A stretch of 44,142 bases of DNA, from assembly GCA_020723505.1 (NCBI GenBank), contig DYIT01000007.1, positions 36,773-80,914 on the forward strand, read 5' to 3'. The notes below the pieces were generated by a model. That model searched no databases. It was given only the letters and a program-made list of their open reading frames with translations, and had not been told where the DNA came from. Positions 10,891-19,962 of the stretch are shown in pieces. Both the position numbers and the translations under genes were made by a program. How positions within the stretch are numbered: position 1 is the first letter of the stretch; every line of letters begins with the position of its first letter. The stretch is from Candidatus Kuenenia stuttgartensis (GTDB lineage Bacteria > Planctomycetota > JAKEIC01 > DYIT01).

Positions 10891-12102
10891 ATGCAGGACC
10901 TTGAACTCACGGCAGAGGAGAAGGAAGTGCTCGCGGGGGCCAGGGGGCCGGGCCCTGCGAAAGCCATGGAGCTCGTCGCCGCCGTGGGAAGGGCCATGGG
11001 CGCAGGCAGGCTCGTACCCATTTCGTCCGCGCACGTTTCCGGAATCAGCTACGCCAACATCGGGCCGCACGGTCTCTCCTTCATACGTGAAATCCTCGAG
11101 GGCGTGGACAGGCTTCCCGTGCGCACCACCATAAATCCCTGCGGCATGGATCTCGATGCCGCGGACTCGTGGGGCCTCCCCCGGGAATTCGTGGAGGGGC
11201 AGAAGGCGATCATAGACGCGCTTTCGGCCGCCGGCGCCGAACCGCTGCTCACGTGCACCCCCTACCGCGCCGGTGCGGGCATCGAGCGCGGGTCCGTGCT
11301 GGCATGGGCGGAGTCTTCGGCCGTATGCTGGGCCAATTCCATGCTCGGAGCCAGGACGAACCGCGTGGGCGGGCCCGAGGCCCTCGCCTCGGCCATTGTC
11401 GGCCGGACCGGGGAATACGGCCTGCTCCTCGACAGGAACAGGCTGCCCACCCACGTCGTGGACGCGGTCGTGTATCTCAAGGACCCCTCGGATTTCGGGC
11501 TGCTCGGGCTCTCAATAGGGGCGATGGCCGGGTCCGGCGTGCCCTTCGTCCGCTTCGCCGTGGACCAGCCCGAGCCGTCCGAGAGCGACCTGCTGTACAT
11601 GGCGGCCGCGATGGCCGCCTCCGGCGCGGTGGGGCTCTTCTATGCGGAAGGCGCCGCTCCTCCTCCGGCGGGCGGAGGTTGGGAGGATCGCGCTTCGAAG
11701 GTCAGGATTGATTCGCTCGACCGCGCGAAAGGCATGCTCGGGAATTCGCGCGGAGCGCCGGACCTCGTGGCTTTCGGATGCCCGCACTGCTCGGTCGGCG
11801 AGATGAAGGAAATATCGCGGCTCCTGAACGGCCGCAGAGTGAAGGCGACCACGTGGGTTATGACGTCCAGGAAGGCCGCCGAACGCGCGGAAGCCGAGGG
11901 CGTTCTCGATAATCTCAGGGCGTCGGGGGTCCAAATCGTTCGCGACACCTGCGTGGTATCCGCGCCGCTCGACAGGCTGGGTTTCACGAAGGTCGCCCTG
12001 GATTCCGCGAAAGCCGCGTTCTACTGCCCTTCGCACTGCGGGGTGGAAGTCATCCATTCCTCCGCCCGGGAATGCGTCGAAAAGGCCGTCAGGGGGAGGT
12101 AG
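10891..12102 (+). CDS. Aconitase-X (AcnX) large subunit, DUF521 family
   Basis: A 403-residue protein with AcnX catalytic-subunit signatures: LTAEEKEVLAG at the N-terminus, SSAHVSG (45-51), TCTPYRAG (121-128), AWAESSAVCWANSMLGARTN (138-157), FGCPHCS (295-301) and DTCVVSAP (352-359). Cys122, Cys297, Cys300 and Cys354 are candidate Fe-S ligands. The family includes archaeal phosphomevalonate dehydratase (two subunits) and bacterial cis-3-hydroxyproline dehydratase (fused). Here only the large part is present, and no DUF126 small subunit adjoins it. The ATG at 10891 has CAGGAG 7 nt upstream; an upstream in-frame extension covers spacer repeats and is rejected. The 238-nt gap before it holds a dispersed sequence with repeated ATCTG-type words. 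A UbiD-family enzyme 5.7 kb away makes the anhydromevalonate route worth testing. Confidence 0.88.
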   Translation: MQDLELTAEEKEVLAGARGPGPAKAMELVAAVGRAMGAGRLVPISSAHVSGISYANIGPHGLSFIREILEGVDRLPVRTTINPCGMDLDAADSWGLPREFVEGQKAIIDALSAAGAEPLLTCTPYRAGAGIERGSVLAWAESSAVCWANSMLGARTNRVGGPEALASAIVGRTGEYGLLLDRNRLPTHVVDAVVYLKDPSDFGLLGLSIGAMAGSGVPFVRFAVDQPEPSESDLLYMAAAMAASGAVGLFYAEGAAPPPAGGGWEDRASKVRIDSLDRAKGMLGNSRGAPDLVAFGCPHCSVGEMKEISRLLNGRRVKATTWVMTSRKAAERAEAEGVLDNLRASGVQIVRDTCVVSAPLDRLGFTKVALDSAKAAFYCPSHCGVEVIHSSARECVEKAVRGR

Positions 12103-12282
12103 GGGCGGGGCGCTCAATGCCCGCGGCAGTCTGGACCGTGGGCCGGGCAAAGTGTCGCAGGGGCGATCCGACGGATCGCCCGCACATCGGAAGCCGGAAG
12201 TCCAAAGCCGCAAACCGCATACCGTCATTGAAGAAGTGTAGCGCGATGCGACCTTAATCGTGCCGCATGCAGAAGCAGGGTC

Positions 12283-12311
12283 TTGGCTTGCATTGGGATC
12301 CGGGATATAAT
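12283..12311 (+). promoter_or_regulatory. Sigma-70-type promoter for the receiver/PP2C gene
   Basis: TTGGCT at 12283-12288 and a perfect TATAAT at 12306-12311 are separated by 17 nt. The ATG at 12333 follows after a short leader with GGAG in ribosome-site position. This would drive the regulator and the thiazole synthase gene behind it. Confidence 0.5.
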
Positions 12312-12332
12312 GCGGCCTTCTGGAGTCTTGGA

Positions 12333-14627
12333 ATGGACGAACTGGAAAGAAGCGGCATATACGGCCCGGAGTTCAAGGGCGGCACGGTGGAATACGGCAC
12401 CGTCCGCTTCCTCCATGCCCTCGGCAGGGTGGTCAGGCTGCACAAGCTCTATCCGCCGGACAACCCCTACGTCCAGGGAGCGGTGGAAGACGCGTACCTC
12501 GCCTACGACACCCTGATGGGGCTCGTTCCCGGCGTGTCACTCGCGTTCTACGGCGGCGGCGTGAAGGTCGAGAACACCAGGCTGCCCAAGATTCCCGAGC
12601 AAATCGGTCCGGTCCTGGAGATACTCGAGGCCCATGGAGTCGAATCGGTGCTCCTGCTGCCCGGAGCCGAAGTCCGGGAGCTGGCCTCCTTCTCCAGGCT
12701 CCTCGCCTCAAGACCCGGGCAGCCTTCGCCGGCCGACGCGGCCCACCGGACCTTCGCGGACATACCTAACATCCAGGCCACACTCAAGCCGTACCAGCCG
12801 CCCGCGGGCGAGCGCACGCCGGTCGGGGTGATGACCGGCGAAGACGAACGCAGGCTCATGAACCTCCTTCTCGGCCCGCCGGATGAAATCATCCACGGAT
12901 CAAGCGACCTGCTCGACAGCCAGCTCGACGGGAACCTGAAGGCGCTCGGCTCGATACTGGCGAGAGTCATAGGCATGGGTGCCGCCACCCAGACGGGCGG
13001 CAACCTCAAGGCCGCGGCGGTACGGGTTTTCGACGGCGTTCTGGGGCGGCTCGTCATAGGCAGGAGGGCGGCGCTGGACGAGGTTTTCGAGAAGGTCATC
13101 AAGATTGTCACGGGCATGGACAAGCCTCTCGCCGAGAAGATACTGACCTCTACCCAGGCCCTCGGCGCGGACCTCTCCTCGGTCCTGGTGTCTTCGCTCC
13201 GGGACGACCTCAGGTCCCAGGCGCTAATCAACTCCCTGGACAAAGGCGCCTCGCAGCTGCTCGCCGAATCTTTTTCCAGGGCCTGCCAGGGCCCCGCGGA
13301 CATGGTCAGGATTCTGGGCAACATGTCCTCGCTTCTCAAGGAGAGAGGCACGGCCTTCCCGCAGGCCGCCGGGCACGTGGCCGCCGCGCTCAAGCTCGCT
13401 GCCGACGCTGCCGAGACCGAAATCGCCCAGTCCGCGGCCGGGAAGACCGGCGACTTCTTCACGCTCAGCGAGATCAACGCTCCCGCGACAACCGCGCTCG
13501 TGGCCCACAGCCGGGGCTCGGCGCTGCAGTTCCTCACCGACGTGTTCAAGCGCGCCGGATTCAGCACCATCTCCTGCCCGGAGGGCAAGTCGGCCATGAA
13601 GGCCATGCTCGAGAACAAGCCCGCCATCGCCGTGATAGACCTGGGCCTGGCCGGAACCCACGGGCTCGACATAATCCGCATGATCAAGGTCAAGAACGTC
13701 ACTCCGCCGCTCATAATCACGTCGGAGCACCCCGAGTTCGCGAGGGATTTCGAGGTCAAGACCTACCCGAGCTACAAGTTCATACCCTCCCCGATAGGCG
13801 AGCAGGAGCTGGTGTCGGCGATAAACGAGCTCACGGCCAAGCACGGCATCCAGATTCTCGCCCATACCCTCGCGAAGAGCCCCGCCGTCAAGGTGCTCAA
13901 GGCGAAGAAATACCTGCTCCGCGGCAGGGGGGGTGAAGCAAAGGCGTCGGGATTCGAAGTCTCCGTGTTCCACAAGGTTCAGAAGGGCGAAGGCTTCGTG
14001 CATGCGGATTTCTTCCCCGCCGGCGGGTGCTCGACCGGAGTGCTCATGACCGGGAGGGACGACTACAACGACGGCCTCGCGCTGAGGGCCAGGATGCTCC
14101 AGTGCGCCGCGTGGATGGTGTCGCCCTGGCTCACATCGGCGCGGGACATCATGATTCAGTCCGCCGCCCTGCTGGGACCCGAGATGTTCGGGAAGCACTC
14201 CCTCGCCGCGGCGACCGCCGTGCTCGACCCGTCCGAGGGAAAGATCTCGACGGCCTCGGCGGGTTTTCCGCCGCCGATTATCGTCGATCCGGGCCGTGCG
14301 GACGTTGTTCCGCTCGCCGCATCGGAATCGCTCCTCGGCGGCAGCCCGTCCGGCGGCTTCGGCAAGCTCATACGAGAGGACGGCATCACGCTTCCCCGCA
14401 ACTGCGTGTTCATCATGCTCTCGCCGGGCGTCCTGAACGCCGCAGGCAGGAAGGGCGACAAGTCGGGGTGGGAGTTCCTGAAAGGCGTGATACTGACATC
14501 CGCGTCCCTTGCCCCGTCCGACATCATGTCGTCAATCGAGAGGGAGCTCGACAAGTTCGCGTTCGGCCAGCAGCAGCAGTCCGATTTCATGGGCATCGCA
14601 GCCGCCTACAAAGGCGATAATTCTTGA
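12333..14627 (+). CDS. Receiver-domain protein with degenerate SpoIIE/PP2C-like C-terminus
   Basis: A 764-residue regulator. Residues 1-380 are an unrecognised, largely helical region that includes VVRLHKLYPPDNPYVQGAVE. Residues about 386-503 form a response-regulator receiver: hydrophobic strand LVAHSRG, candidate phospho-acceptor Asp436 (AVIDLGLAG) and Lys482 (YKFIPSP). The acidic pair normally at the first strand is missing (AHSR). Residues about 540-758 match the layout of SpoIIE-type PP2C phosphatases (ADFFPAGG, STASAGFPPPII, ESLLGG), but the TDG and DDxT metal-binding motifs read SPG and SDFM. The phosphatase may therefore be inactive or altered. The start at 12333 follows a TATAAT promoter and GGAG; an upstream in-frame ATG would lie before that promoter. 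The thi4 homologue starts 10 nt downstream. Confidence 0.72.
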   Translation: MDELERSGIYGPEFKGGTVEYGTVRFLHALGRVVRLHKLYPPDNPYVQGAVEDAYLAYDTLMGLVPGVSLAFYGGGVKVENTRLPKIPEQIGPVLEILEAHGVESVLLLPGAEVRELASFSRLLASRPGQPSPADAAHRTFADIPNIQATLKPYQPPAGERTPVGVMTGEDERRLMNLLLGPPDEIIHGSSDLLDSQLDGNLKALGSILARVIGMGAATQTGGNLKAAAVRVFDGVLGRLVIGRRAALDEVFEKVIKIVTGMDKPLAEKILTSTQALGADLSSVLVSSLRDDLRSQALINSLDKGASQLLAESFSRACQGPADMVRILGNMSSLLKERGTAFPQAAGHVAAALKLAADAAETEIAQSAAGKTGDFFTLSEINAPATTALVAHSRGSALQFLTDVFKRAGFSTISCPEGKSAMKAMLENKPAIAVIDLGLAGTHGLDIIRMIKVKNVTPPLIITSEHPEFARDFEVKTYPSYKFIPSPIGEQELVSAINELTAKHGIQILAHTLAKSPAVKVLKAKKYLLRGRGGEAKASGFEVSVFHKVQKGEGFVHADFFPAGGCSTGVLMTGRDDYNDGLALRARMLQCAAWMVSPWLTSARDIMIQSAALLGPEMFGKHSLAAATAVLDPSEGKISTASAGFPPPIIVDPGRADVVPLAASESLLGGSPSGGFGKLIREDGITLPRNCVFIMLSPGVLNAAGRKGDKSGWEFLKGVILTSASLAPSDIMSSIERELDKFAFGQQQQSDFMGIAAAYKGDNS

Positions 14628-14637
14628 AGGAAAGCGG

Positions 14638-15411
14638 ATGAGGCTTGACGACGTCGAGATCTCACGGGCCATAATCAAGCGCTACCACGACAAGCTCAAT
14701 TCCTGCCTCGAAAGCGACGTGTGCATCGTCGGCGGAGGCCCGGCCGGCCTGGCCGCCGCCTATTACCTGGCAAGGACGGGAAAGAACGTCGTCCTGTTCG
14801 AGCGCAGGCTCTCGGTCGGCGGAGGCATGTGGGGCGGCGGGATGATGTTCAACGAGATCGTCGTCCAGGAGGAAGGGAAGACGGTGCTGGACGACTTCGA
14901 GGTGAGGGCCAGGCCCTGGAAGCGGGGATACTACACGGCGGATTCCGTGGAATGCGTCTCGAGCCTCTGCGCCAAGGCCTGCAAGGCCGGCGCGAAAATC
15001 ATGAACCTGCTGAGCGTCGAGGACGTCCTGCTCAAGGGGGACGGCGTGGCGGGTCTCGTCATACTCTGGAGCGCGACCGAGATTGCGAAGCTCCACGTGG
15101 ACCCCGTCACGGTCAGGACGAAGTTCGTGATCGACGCCTCGGGCCACGCGGCGGAGATTGCGGCAATCATCGAGCGCAAAATCGGGCCTAAGCTCCTGAC
15201 GCCGTCGGGCAGGATAGAAGGCGAGAAGCCGATGCTGGCGGACGAGGGCGAGAGGATGATTCTCGAGAACACGAAGGAGTTCTATCCCGGCGTGTACGCC
15301 GCCGGAATGGCCTGCAACGCGATTTACGGCGCGCCCAGGATGGGGCCGGTCTTCGGCGGCATGCTGCTCAGCGGCAGGAAGGTCGCGAAAATGCTCCAGG
15401 CGAGGCTCTGA
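14638..15411 (+). CDS. thi4: Thi4-family thiamine thiazole synthase (sulfide-dependent type)
   Basis: A 257-residue FAD/NAD-binding enzyme of the THI4 family, which makes the adenylated thiazole of thiamine from NAD, glycine and sulfide. The Rossmann motif VGGGPAGLAAAYYLA sits at 31-45, followed by GGGMWGGGMMFNEIVV (61-76), KLHVDP (151-156) and MGPVFGGMLLSGR (235-247). In the segment where yeast has its sacrificial Cys205 (CCMDP), this protein has LHVDP, with His153. That is the pattern of archaeal enzymes that take sulfur from free sulfide and turn over repeatedly. Some archaeal relatives were once described as ribose-1,5-bisphosphate isomerases. The start ATG at 14638 has AAGGAAAG upstream and follows the regulator gene by 10 nt. 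An upstream in-frame extension overlaps that gene and is rejected. No thiamine riboswitch fits in the gap. Confidence 0.9.
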   Translation: MRLDDVEISRAIIKRYHDKLNSCLESDVCIVGGGPAGLAAAYYLARTGKNVVLFERRLSVGGGMWGGGMMFNEIVVQEEGKTVLDDFEVRARPWKRGYYTADSVECVSSLCAKACKAGAKIMNLLSVEDVLLKGDGVAGLVILWSATEIAKLHVDPVTVRTKFVIDASGHAAEIAAIIERKIGPKLLTPSGRIEGEKPMLADEGERMILENTKEFYPGVYAAGMACNAIYGAPRMGPVFGGMLLSGRKVAKMLQARL

Positions 15412-15533
15412 CCCCGCCCGGACGTCCCGCTCCCAATCGAAAGGCAGCCGCAGGCAATGCCCCGGCTTTGCGATTGATCTTCATGCCGAAAGCATTCCGC
15501 ATGGTCAGAATGAACCTTATGGAGGGACTGGAA

Positions 15534-18500
15534 ATGAAACGCAGGATGCTGGTCGCGCTGGTGCTCGGTCTCCTGGCCGCGCTGCCGGGCTGCCCGGGCG
15601 ACGTGAACAAGTACTATTCGAATCCTTCCGGTTCCCCGGACCCGTTCCCGGGGACGCCCGTGAGCGCCCTGAACCTCGCCGAGGACGCCAAGGCGCTGAG
15701 CCCGGGCGGGCAGGATGTGCTCGCCGTCAAGGTCTTCTGGAACGGCCACGACACGCACGAGGCCGTCGTCCTGTTCGAAACCAGGATATGGCTCGGAACC
15801 GACTCCTCGAACCCCTTGTACGACAGGATTATCTACTACCACCACCTCTGGGCGTCCCGTTTCAACGGATCGACCCTTTCCAAGCCGGTCGAGCTGCTCG
15901 GCAAGGACGCGAGCTACATGCAGGTGATTATGCCCGACAGGCCTCCCGCCAACGGAGGCCCGGTCGAATGGAGGAACCTGACCGACACGGCCTATGCGCT
16001 GTTCTACAGGTCCTCGACCACAGGCAAATTCGGGGCCGCCCCGAGTTCTGCGGCCGCTGCCGCAAGGCAGGGCGACGCCGTCATATTCTTCCGGCGCGCC
16101 GACGTGGACACGCTCCAGGGTTCCACCCCGGGCGGAGTGGTCAAGGACAACTCGAACGAGAGGCTCTACTGCTCCTATTTCGACGCGTCCCAGGCCGGTG
16201 TTCCCTGGGCCCTGACCCAGGACGCGGTCGGGACCGGCGCGGCCTCCGCCAGGGTCTTCCGGTACGGATTCATGGAGGAGGCGATTCCCGTGAACTCCGA
16301 CGAGACCTACGACGGCGACCAGGCCACGGGGAACGACGTGAGGACCTTCGGCGTGCTGTCGGACGGGTTCCTCGGCAGGGCATGGTGGAGCAGGAATGAA
16401 ATCGACGCCGACCCGGTCCCGACCTTCACGCATTTCCTCGCCGCGGTCTGGACCGAAATCGTGGTCCGCGAGGTCGACGAGAGGGGCGTATTCAACCGCT
16501 ACGTGCCCAGCCTCCCCACAGGGCTCGAGATCGACGTGAAACTCATGGCCTCGTACATGAACCTCGAGACCGGGCTGTTCTCGGCGCCCGTAGAAATCGA
16601 GCCTGACACGACCGCGGCAGAGTCGACCGCCGGATCGGGCTACGCCTCGGAAGGCGACTCGGTGGTCAACGACGATTTCATCACGTACGACAACCAGGTC
16701 TTCTTCACGTACGTCGACGCGGCAATCGACAACGACCCGGGCTCCGTTTCCAACAACTACGACTTCAACGACGGCGATGAGGCAATCGACTCGGTGCTCG
16801 GATGGAACATCTTCAAGCCGACCCTGAACGGGACCGCGGGCGCCGGAGCCTTCCTCGCCAACTCAATCGAGCTCTCGCCCCAGAACGCCGTCAACTACCG
16901 GGGCGTCGACGTCGATGGAACGACTTGCGATATCCCGGACCTGGTGTCCGAGAGCGCGTTCGGCCTCAAGAACGAGAACGAACAGGTCGTATTCGGGGCA
17001 GACGAGGGGCTCGCGGCCACATACATCTTCTTCCTGCATGCCAGGGCTCTCATGGACCAGCCCGCGCAGGGCCTCCTCGACGACGCCGACCTGTTCGTTG
17101 CGCAAATCCGCCACGACGACGCGGGCGGAGCCTACTTCACGCCCGCGCAGGACCGCATGGAGGTCGATACCCTCGACGACACCATGACGGCAGTGAACGG
17201 CGCAGGGCCCGTCGGGACGCCCATGGACTTCACCACGAATGCCACCACCCATCCCGACGAGGTGTGGATTGGAACCACGGGCGGCGGCCCGCCGTTCGAC
17301 AACACCGGCAGCTCCGACTGGAGACTGATATCGATAGGGGGCGAGGAGCGGCTCGCCGACGTGCGAAGCGGCGTCGGGGCGAACGCCCCGGCCTATATAA
17401 CCCACAACGGATCGTCTTCGGTCTACTATGACCGCGACTTCACGACCTCGGTCACCGACCAGGACGTGACGTTCGAGGCGATTCACAGGGGCGTGCAGCA
17501 GGACTGGCGCGTGGTCCTCAACAAGTCCTCGGAGTTCTTCATGGTGTTCTTCAGGCAGCAGGACGCGACGAACCAGAGCTTCGGGCTGTACGGCGGGGCT
17601 GTCAGATATACCGCGGGAGATGTGGGCCTGTACGCGTCGCGGATCACCGCTACGCCCGCGGGCCAGGCACCCGCAGCGCTGGCGGGCCTCGTCGGCGACG
17701 ATGCCGAAAGGCTCGACACCGATACCTCCACCACGGATCCCACCGCCGCGAGCCAATTCAGAAACGACGTCGTTGCCTTCAACGTCCAGGGGGAAACCGG
17801 CTCCCCCTTCATCATCCAGTCCGATCTGGACAGCGTGGGCGTTGTCTGGCTCACGATTGACGACGATAACCCGGCGTCGAACGACGCGAGAAACACCTAC
17901 ACCACGTCCTCCACCCACAGCTTCGACGTGGTGCGCGCGGCGAGAGTGCTCAACGGAACCACCGCCCTCACCGTCCAGCCCGCGGGCGGCGCGCAAATCG
18001 GCACCTTCCCCTTCGGCTGGATGACCGACGGCAACGATGGAACGGGCGTTGACTCGGACGGGCCGTTCAAGAACTTCACCATGCTCGACGCCGGCGTGAA
18101 CGGCGACTGCGTCATCTATTACACCCGCCCGGAGGCGCCGGACGTTCTCGAGGGATCCCCGAACCCCGTGTACAGGCCGGACAGCCCGGCCGACGTCAGG
18201 CTTTTCGCGGCCAACTTCAACGGCACGACCACCGTGACCACCCAGAGAATTTCGACCCAGGCGCTGCCCGGCGAGAAGGAGGTGGTCTTCGCCCCCATGC
18301 CCATGACCAGGGGCGTGTCGCCGTCCTCGGCCTCGGGCAGGGCGCACCTGATTCTGTTCATAGAAGCCAGAGGATCCGGCGGCACTTCCGGGGCATCGGG
18401 CGGAGCCATGAGGGCTTTGAAGTACACCAAAGCCGTGCCCGAGAACGGCGACACGTCGGCCGTGCTCGTCAGTTCGGCCGGCGCGTTCCTGCCCAGCCCG

Positions 18501-18950
18501 CTGACCACCGATCCTTTCATGGTGGATTTCGATTCCGGGGATTCCATCTCCTTCCCCGCCGGATTCGGAGCCAAGGGGACCGACATCGCAGTCTATTTCA
18601 CCCAGTTCGGAGAGGTCTGGTACAACCGTTACGTCGATTCCTCCGGATCGTTCTACAAGAACGACTACGGGCAGCCGGCCCCTCTGCTCGTCTCCAACGA
18701 CGGATATCCGGGAATGCCGTCCTTCTACACCATGGCGCTCTCCGGGGAATCCGACTTCTTCGGCATCCTCGCGGACGGGAACTACATGCTGTCGACCTTC
18801 ACCTCCACAATCGACGGGAAGGTCGTGACGTCAAGGTCGATGGACAACATGGACAAGGCCCTGATATTCTGGGGCAAGGACGACGGGGGCTGCGATCCCG
18901 AAGGCGACGGCACGGGATTCCACCGCCTCCTCGCAAGGATACACGAGTAG
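15534..18950 (+). CDS. Large predicted lipoprotein of unknown function
   Basis: A 1138-residue exported protein. A leader (MKRRMLVALVLGLLAALPGC) ends in a lipobox-like LPGC near residue 20. The remainder is rich in Asp, Gly, Thr and aromatic residues and has a repetitive beta-strand texture, with many VYYDRD, YFTQFGEVWYN and IFFLHARA-like stretches. There are no catalytic motifs or transmembrane segments. The texture suggests beta-propeller or beta-sandwich domains, but no family was recognised. GGAGGG lies 7 nt before the ATG, which settles the start against an in-frame start 22 codons earlier. It is probably surface-attached. It stands alone: 122 nt separate it from the thiazole synthase gene. 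Confidence 0.8.
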   Translation: MKRRMLVALVLGLLAALPGCPGDVNKYYSNPSGSPDPFPGTPVSALNLAEDAKALSPGGQDVLAVKVFWNGHDTHEAVVLFETRIWLGTDSSNPLYDRIIYYHHLWASRFNGSTLSKPVELLGKDASYMQVIMPDRPPANGGPVEWRNLTDTAYALFYRSSTTGKFGAAPSSAAAAARQGDAVIFFRRADVDTLQGSTPGGVVKDNSNERLYCSYFDASQAGVPWALTQDAVGTGAASARVFRYGFMEEAIPVNSDETYDGDQATGNDVRTFGVLSDGFLGRAWWSRNEIDADPVPTFTHFLAAVWTEIVVREVDERGVFNRYVPSLPTGLEIDVKLMASYMNLETGLFSAPVEIEPDTTAAESTAGSGYASEGDSVVNDDFITYDNQVFFTYVDAAIDNDPGSVSNNYDFNDGDEAIDSVLGWNIFKPTLNGTAGAGAFLANSIELSPQNAVNYRGVDVDGTTCDIPDLVSESAFGLKNENEQVVFGADEGLAATYIFFLHARALMDQPAQGLLDDADLFVAQIRHDDAGGAYFTPAQDRMEVDTLDDTMTAVNGAGPVGTPMDFTTNATTHPDEVWIGTTGGGPPFDNTGSSDWRLISIGGEERLADVRSGVGANAPAYITHNGSSSVYYDRDFTTSVTDQDVTFEAIHRGVQQDWRVVLNKSSEFFMVFFRQQDATNQSFGLYGGAVRYTAGDVGLYASRITATPAGQAPAALAGLVGDDAERLDTDTSTTDPTAASQFRNDVVAFNVQGETGSPFIIQSDLDSVGVVWLTIDDDNPASNDARNTYTTSSTHSFDVVRAARVLNGTTALTVQPAGGAQIGTFPFGWMTDGNDGTGVDSDGPFKNFTMLDAGVNGDCVIYYTRPEAPDVLEGSPNPVYRPDSPADVRLFAANFNGTTTVTTQRISTQALPGEKEVVFAPMPMTRGVSPSSASGRAHLILFIEARGSGGTSGASGGAMRALKYTKAVPENGDTSAVLVSSAGAFLPSPLTTDPFMVDFDSGDSISFPAGFGAKGTDIAVYFTQFGEVWYNRYVDSSGSFYKNDYGQPAPLLVSNDGYPGMPSFYTMALSGESDFFGILADGNYMLSTFTSTIDGKVVTSRSMDNMDKALIFWGKDDGGCDPEGDGTGFHRLLARIHE

Positions 18951-18983
18951 CCCTGCGATGCTATCTTCCCAGGGCTCTCGAGC

Positions 18984-19115
18984 CTGATTGACATGATTCT
19001 CATTCTGATAAACATGATCTGGAGGGGAGATAAGGCAGAACTGACCTCCGCTGGAAAAGCATTAGTACAATCATGTGAATCAGCGTCCGCCAGACGCGGA
19101 TCATGTTAATCAGGG
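18984..19115. repeat. Four copies of an ACATGAT motif, two in each orientation
   Basis: CTGATTGACATGATT (18984) and CTGATAAACATGATC (19005) are direct repeats at 21 nt. AATCATGTGAATCAG (19069) and GATCATGTTAATCAG (19099) are the same motif inverted. A small GCGTC/GACGC hairpin lies between the latter two. This occupies the spacer between the lipoprotein and the sugar kinase genes. Confidence 0.65.
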
Positions 19116-19185
19116 TCGAAGAGTCTGGATTGGACAGGGCTCTCGAGAGCGCTGCAGGACAAGCCCTGGCTGGAGGGGAAGCACC

Positions 19186-19962
19186 ATGCACGGCCCTGGA
19201 CCTGAGTGCGGCGGCGGGTCGAAGCCGGCGGCTTCCCCGGAATTCGCGTCCCTGTTCGCGGAGAACGGGATTGAAAGCCCAGAGGATTTCTTCCGGGCAG
19301 GGACTGTGATTCGGCAGAGGGGCGGGAAACAGAACGTCGTCCTAATCCTCTCCTCCGCCGGAGGGGAAAGGCGGTTCTTCCTCAAGCGCCATGCGGGCGC
19401 CCGGTCGCGCGAAGGGCCTCTCGAGATGGAGAGGACTTTGCAGGCGTCCGCCCTCGGAATTCCAACCGCTCGCGTGGCGGCGGCAGGCAGGTCGGCGGAA
19501 GGATCGTTCTTCTGCTCCGAGGAGATTCCGGGCGGAAAACCCCTCGACGATTGGCTGGCTGCATCCCCTCCCTCTCCGGGCCTGCGCAGGGGCGTCATCG
19601 AACAGGCCGCCCGCATGGCAGCCACCCTGCACGGCGCCGGGCTCTTTCACCGCGACCTCTATCTCTGCCATTTCTTCATATCCCCCGCAACGGACGGCGG
19701 CATGCCGGTCCTGCGCCTCATCGATTTCCAGCGGCTCTTCAGGCCGCGGGCGTTCGCCCGGCGCTGGATGGTCAAGGACCTTGCAGAGATGAACTACTCC
19801 GCAACCGCCGGAATCGCCTCCTCTGCCGACAGGCTCAGGTTCCTCCTGACCTACGCATCGCTGCGCGGCATGCAGGCGGACGGAGCCGGATTCCGGAAAC
19901 TCCTGAAGGACGTGCACGCCAAGACCCGCAGGATAAGGGCGCACGACGAATCGCGCAGATGA
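19186..19962 (+). CDS. WaaP/Kdo-kinase-like lipopolysaccharide kinase
   Basis: A 258-residue protein of the lipopolysaccharide kinase (WaaP/KdkA) group, kinase-fold enzymes that phosphorylate heptose or Kdo in the LPS core. Visible features are RFFLKRHAG (ATP-binding Lys region), LHGAGLFHRDLYLCHFF (catalytic loop HRDLY, as in WaaP HRDxYxxHF) and RLIDFQR, the metal-binding Asp motif in its WaaP-like form. The start ATG at 19186 has GGAGGGG 7 nt upstream; an in-frame start 37 codons earlier runs into repeats. The stop overlaps the start of the glycosyltransferase (ATGA), indicating translational coupling in a core-oligosaccharide pair. The sugar substrate is not determined. Confidence 0.85.
   Translation: MHGPGPECGGGSKPAASPEFASLFAENGIESPEDFFRAGTVIRQRGGKQNVVLILSSAGGERRFFLKRHAGARSREGPLEMERTLQASALGIPTARVAAAGRSAEGSFFCSEEIPGGKPLDDWLAASPPSPGLRRGVIEQAARMAATLHGAGLFHRDLYLCHFFISPATDGGMPVLRLIDFQRLFRPRAFARRWMVKDLAEMNYSATAGIASSADRLRFLLTYASLRGMQADGAGFRKLLKDVHAKTRRIRAHDESRR

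Noticed and set aside
14625..14640. Possible thiamine riboswitch before thi4
   Set aside because: Only 10 nt lie between the two genes and no such fold fits. The spacer before the regulator shows no recognised thiamine consensus.
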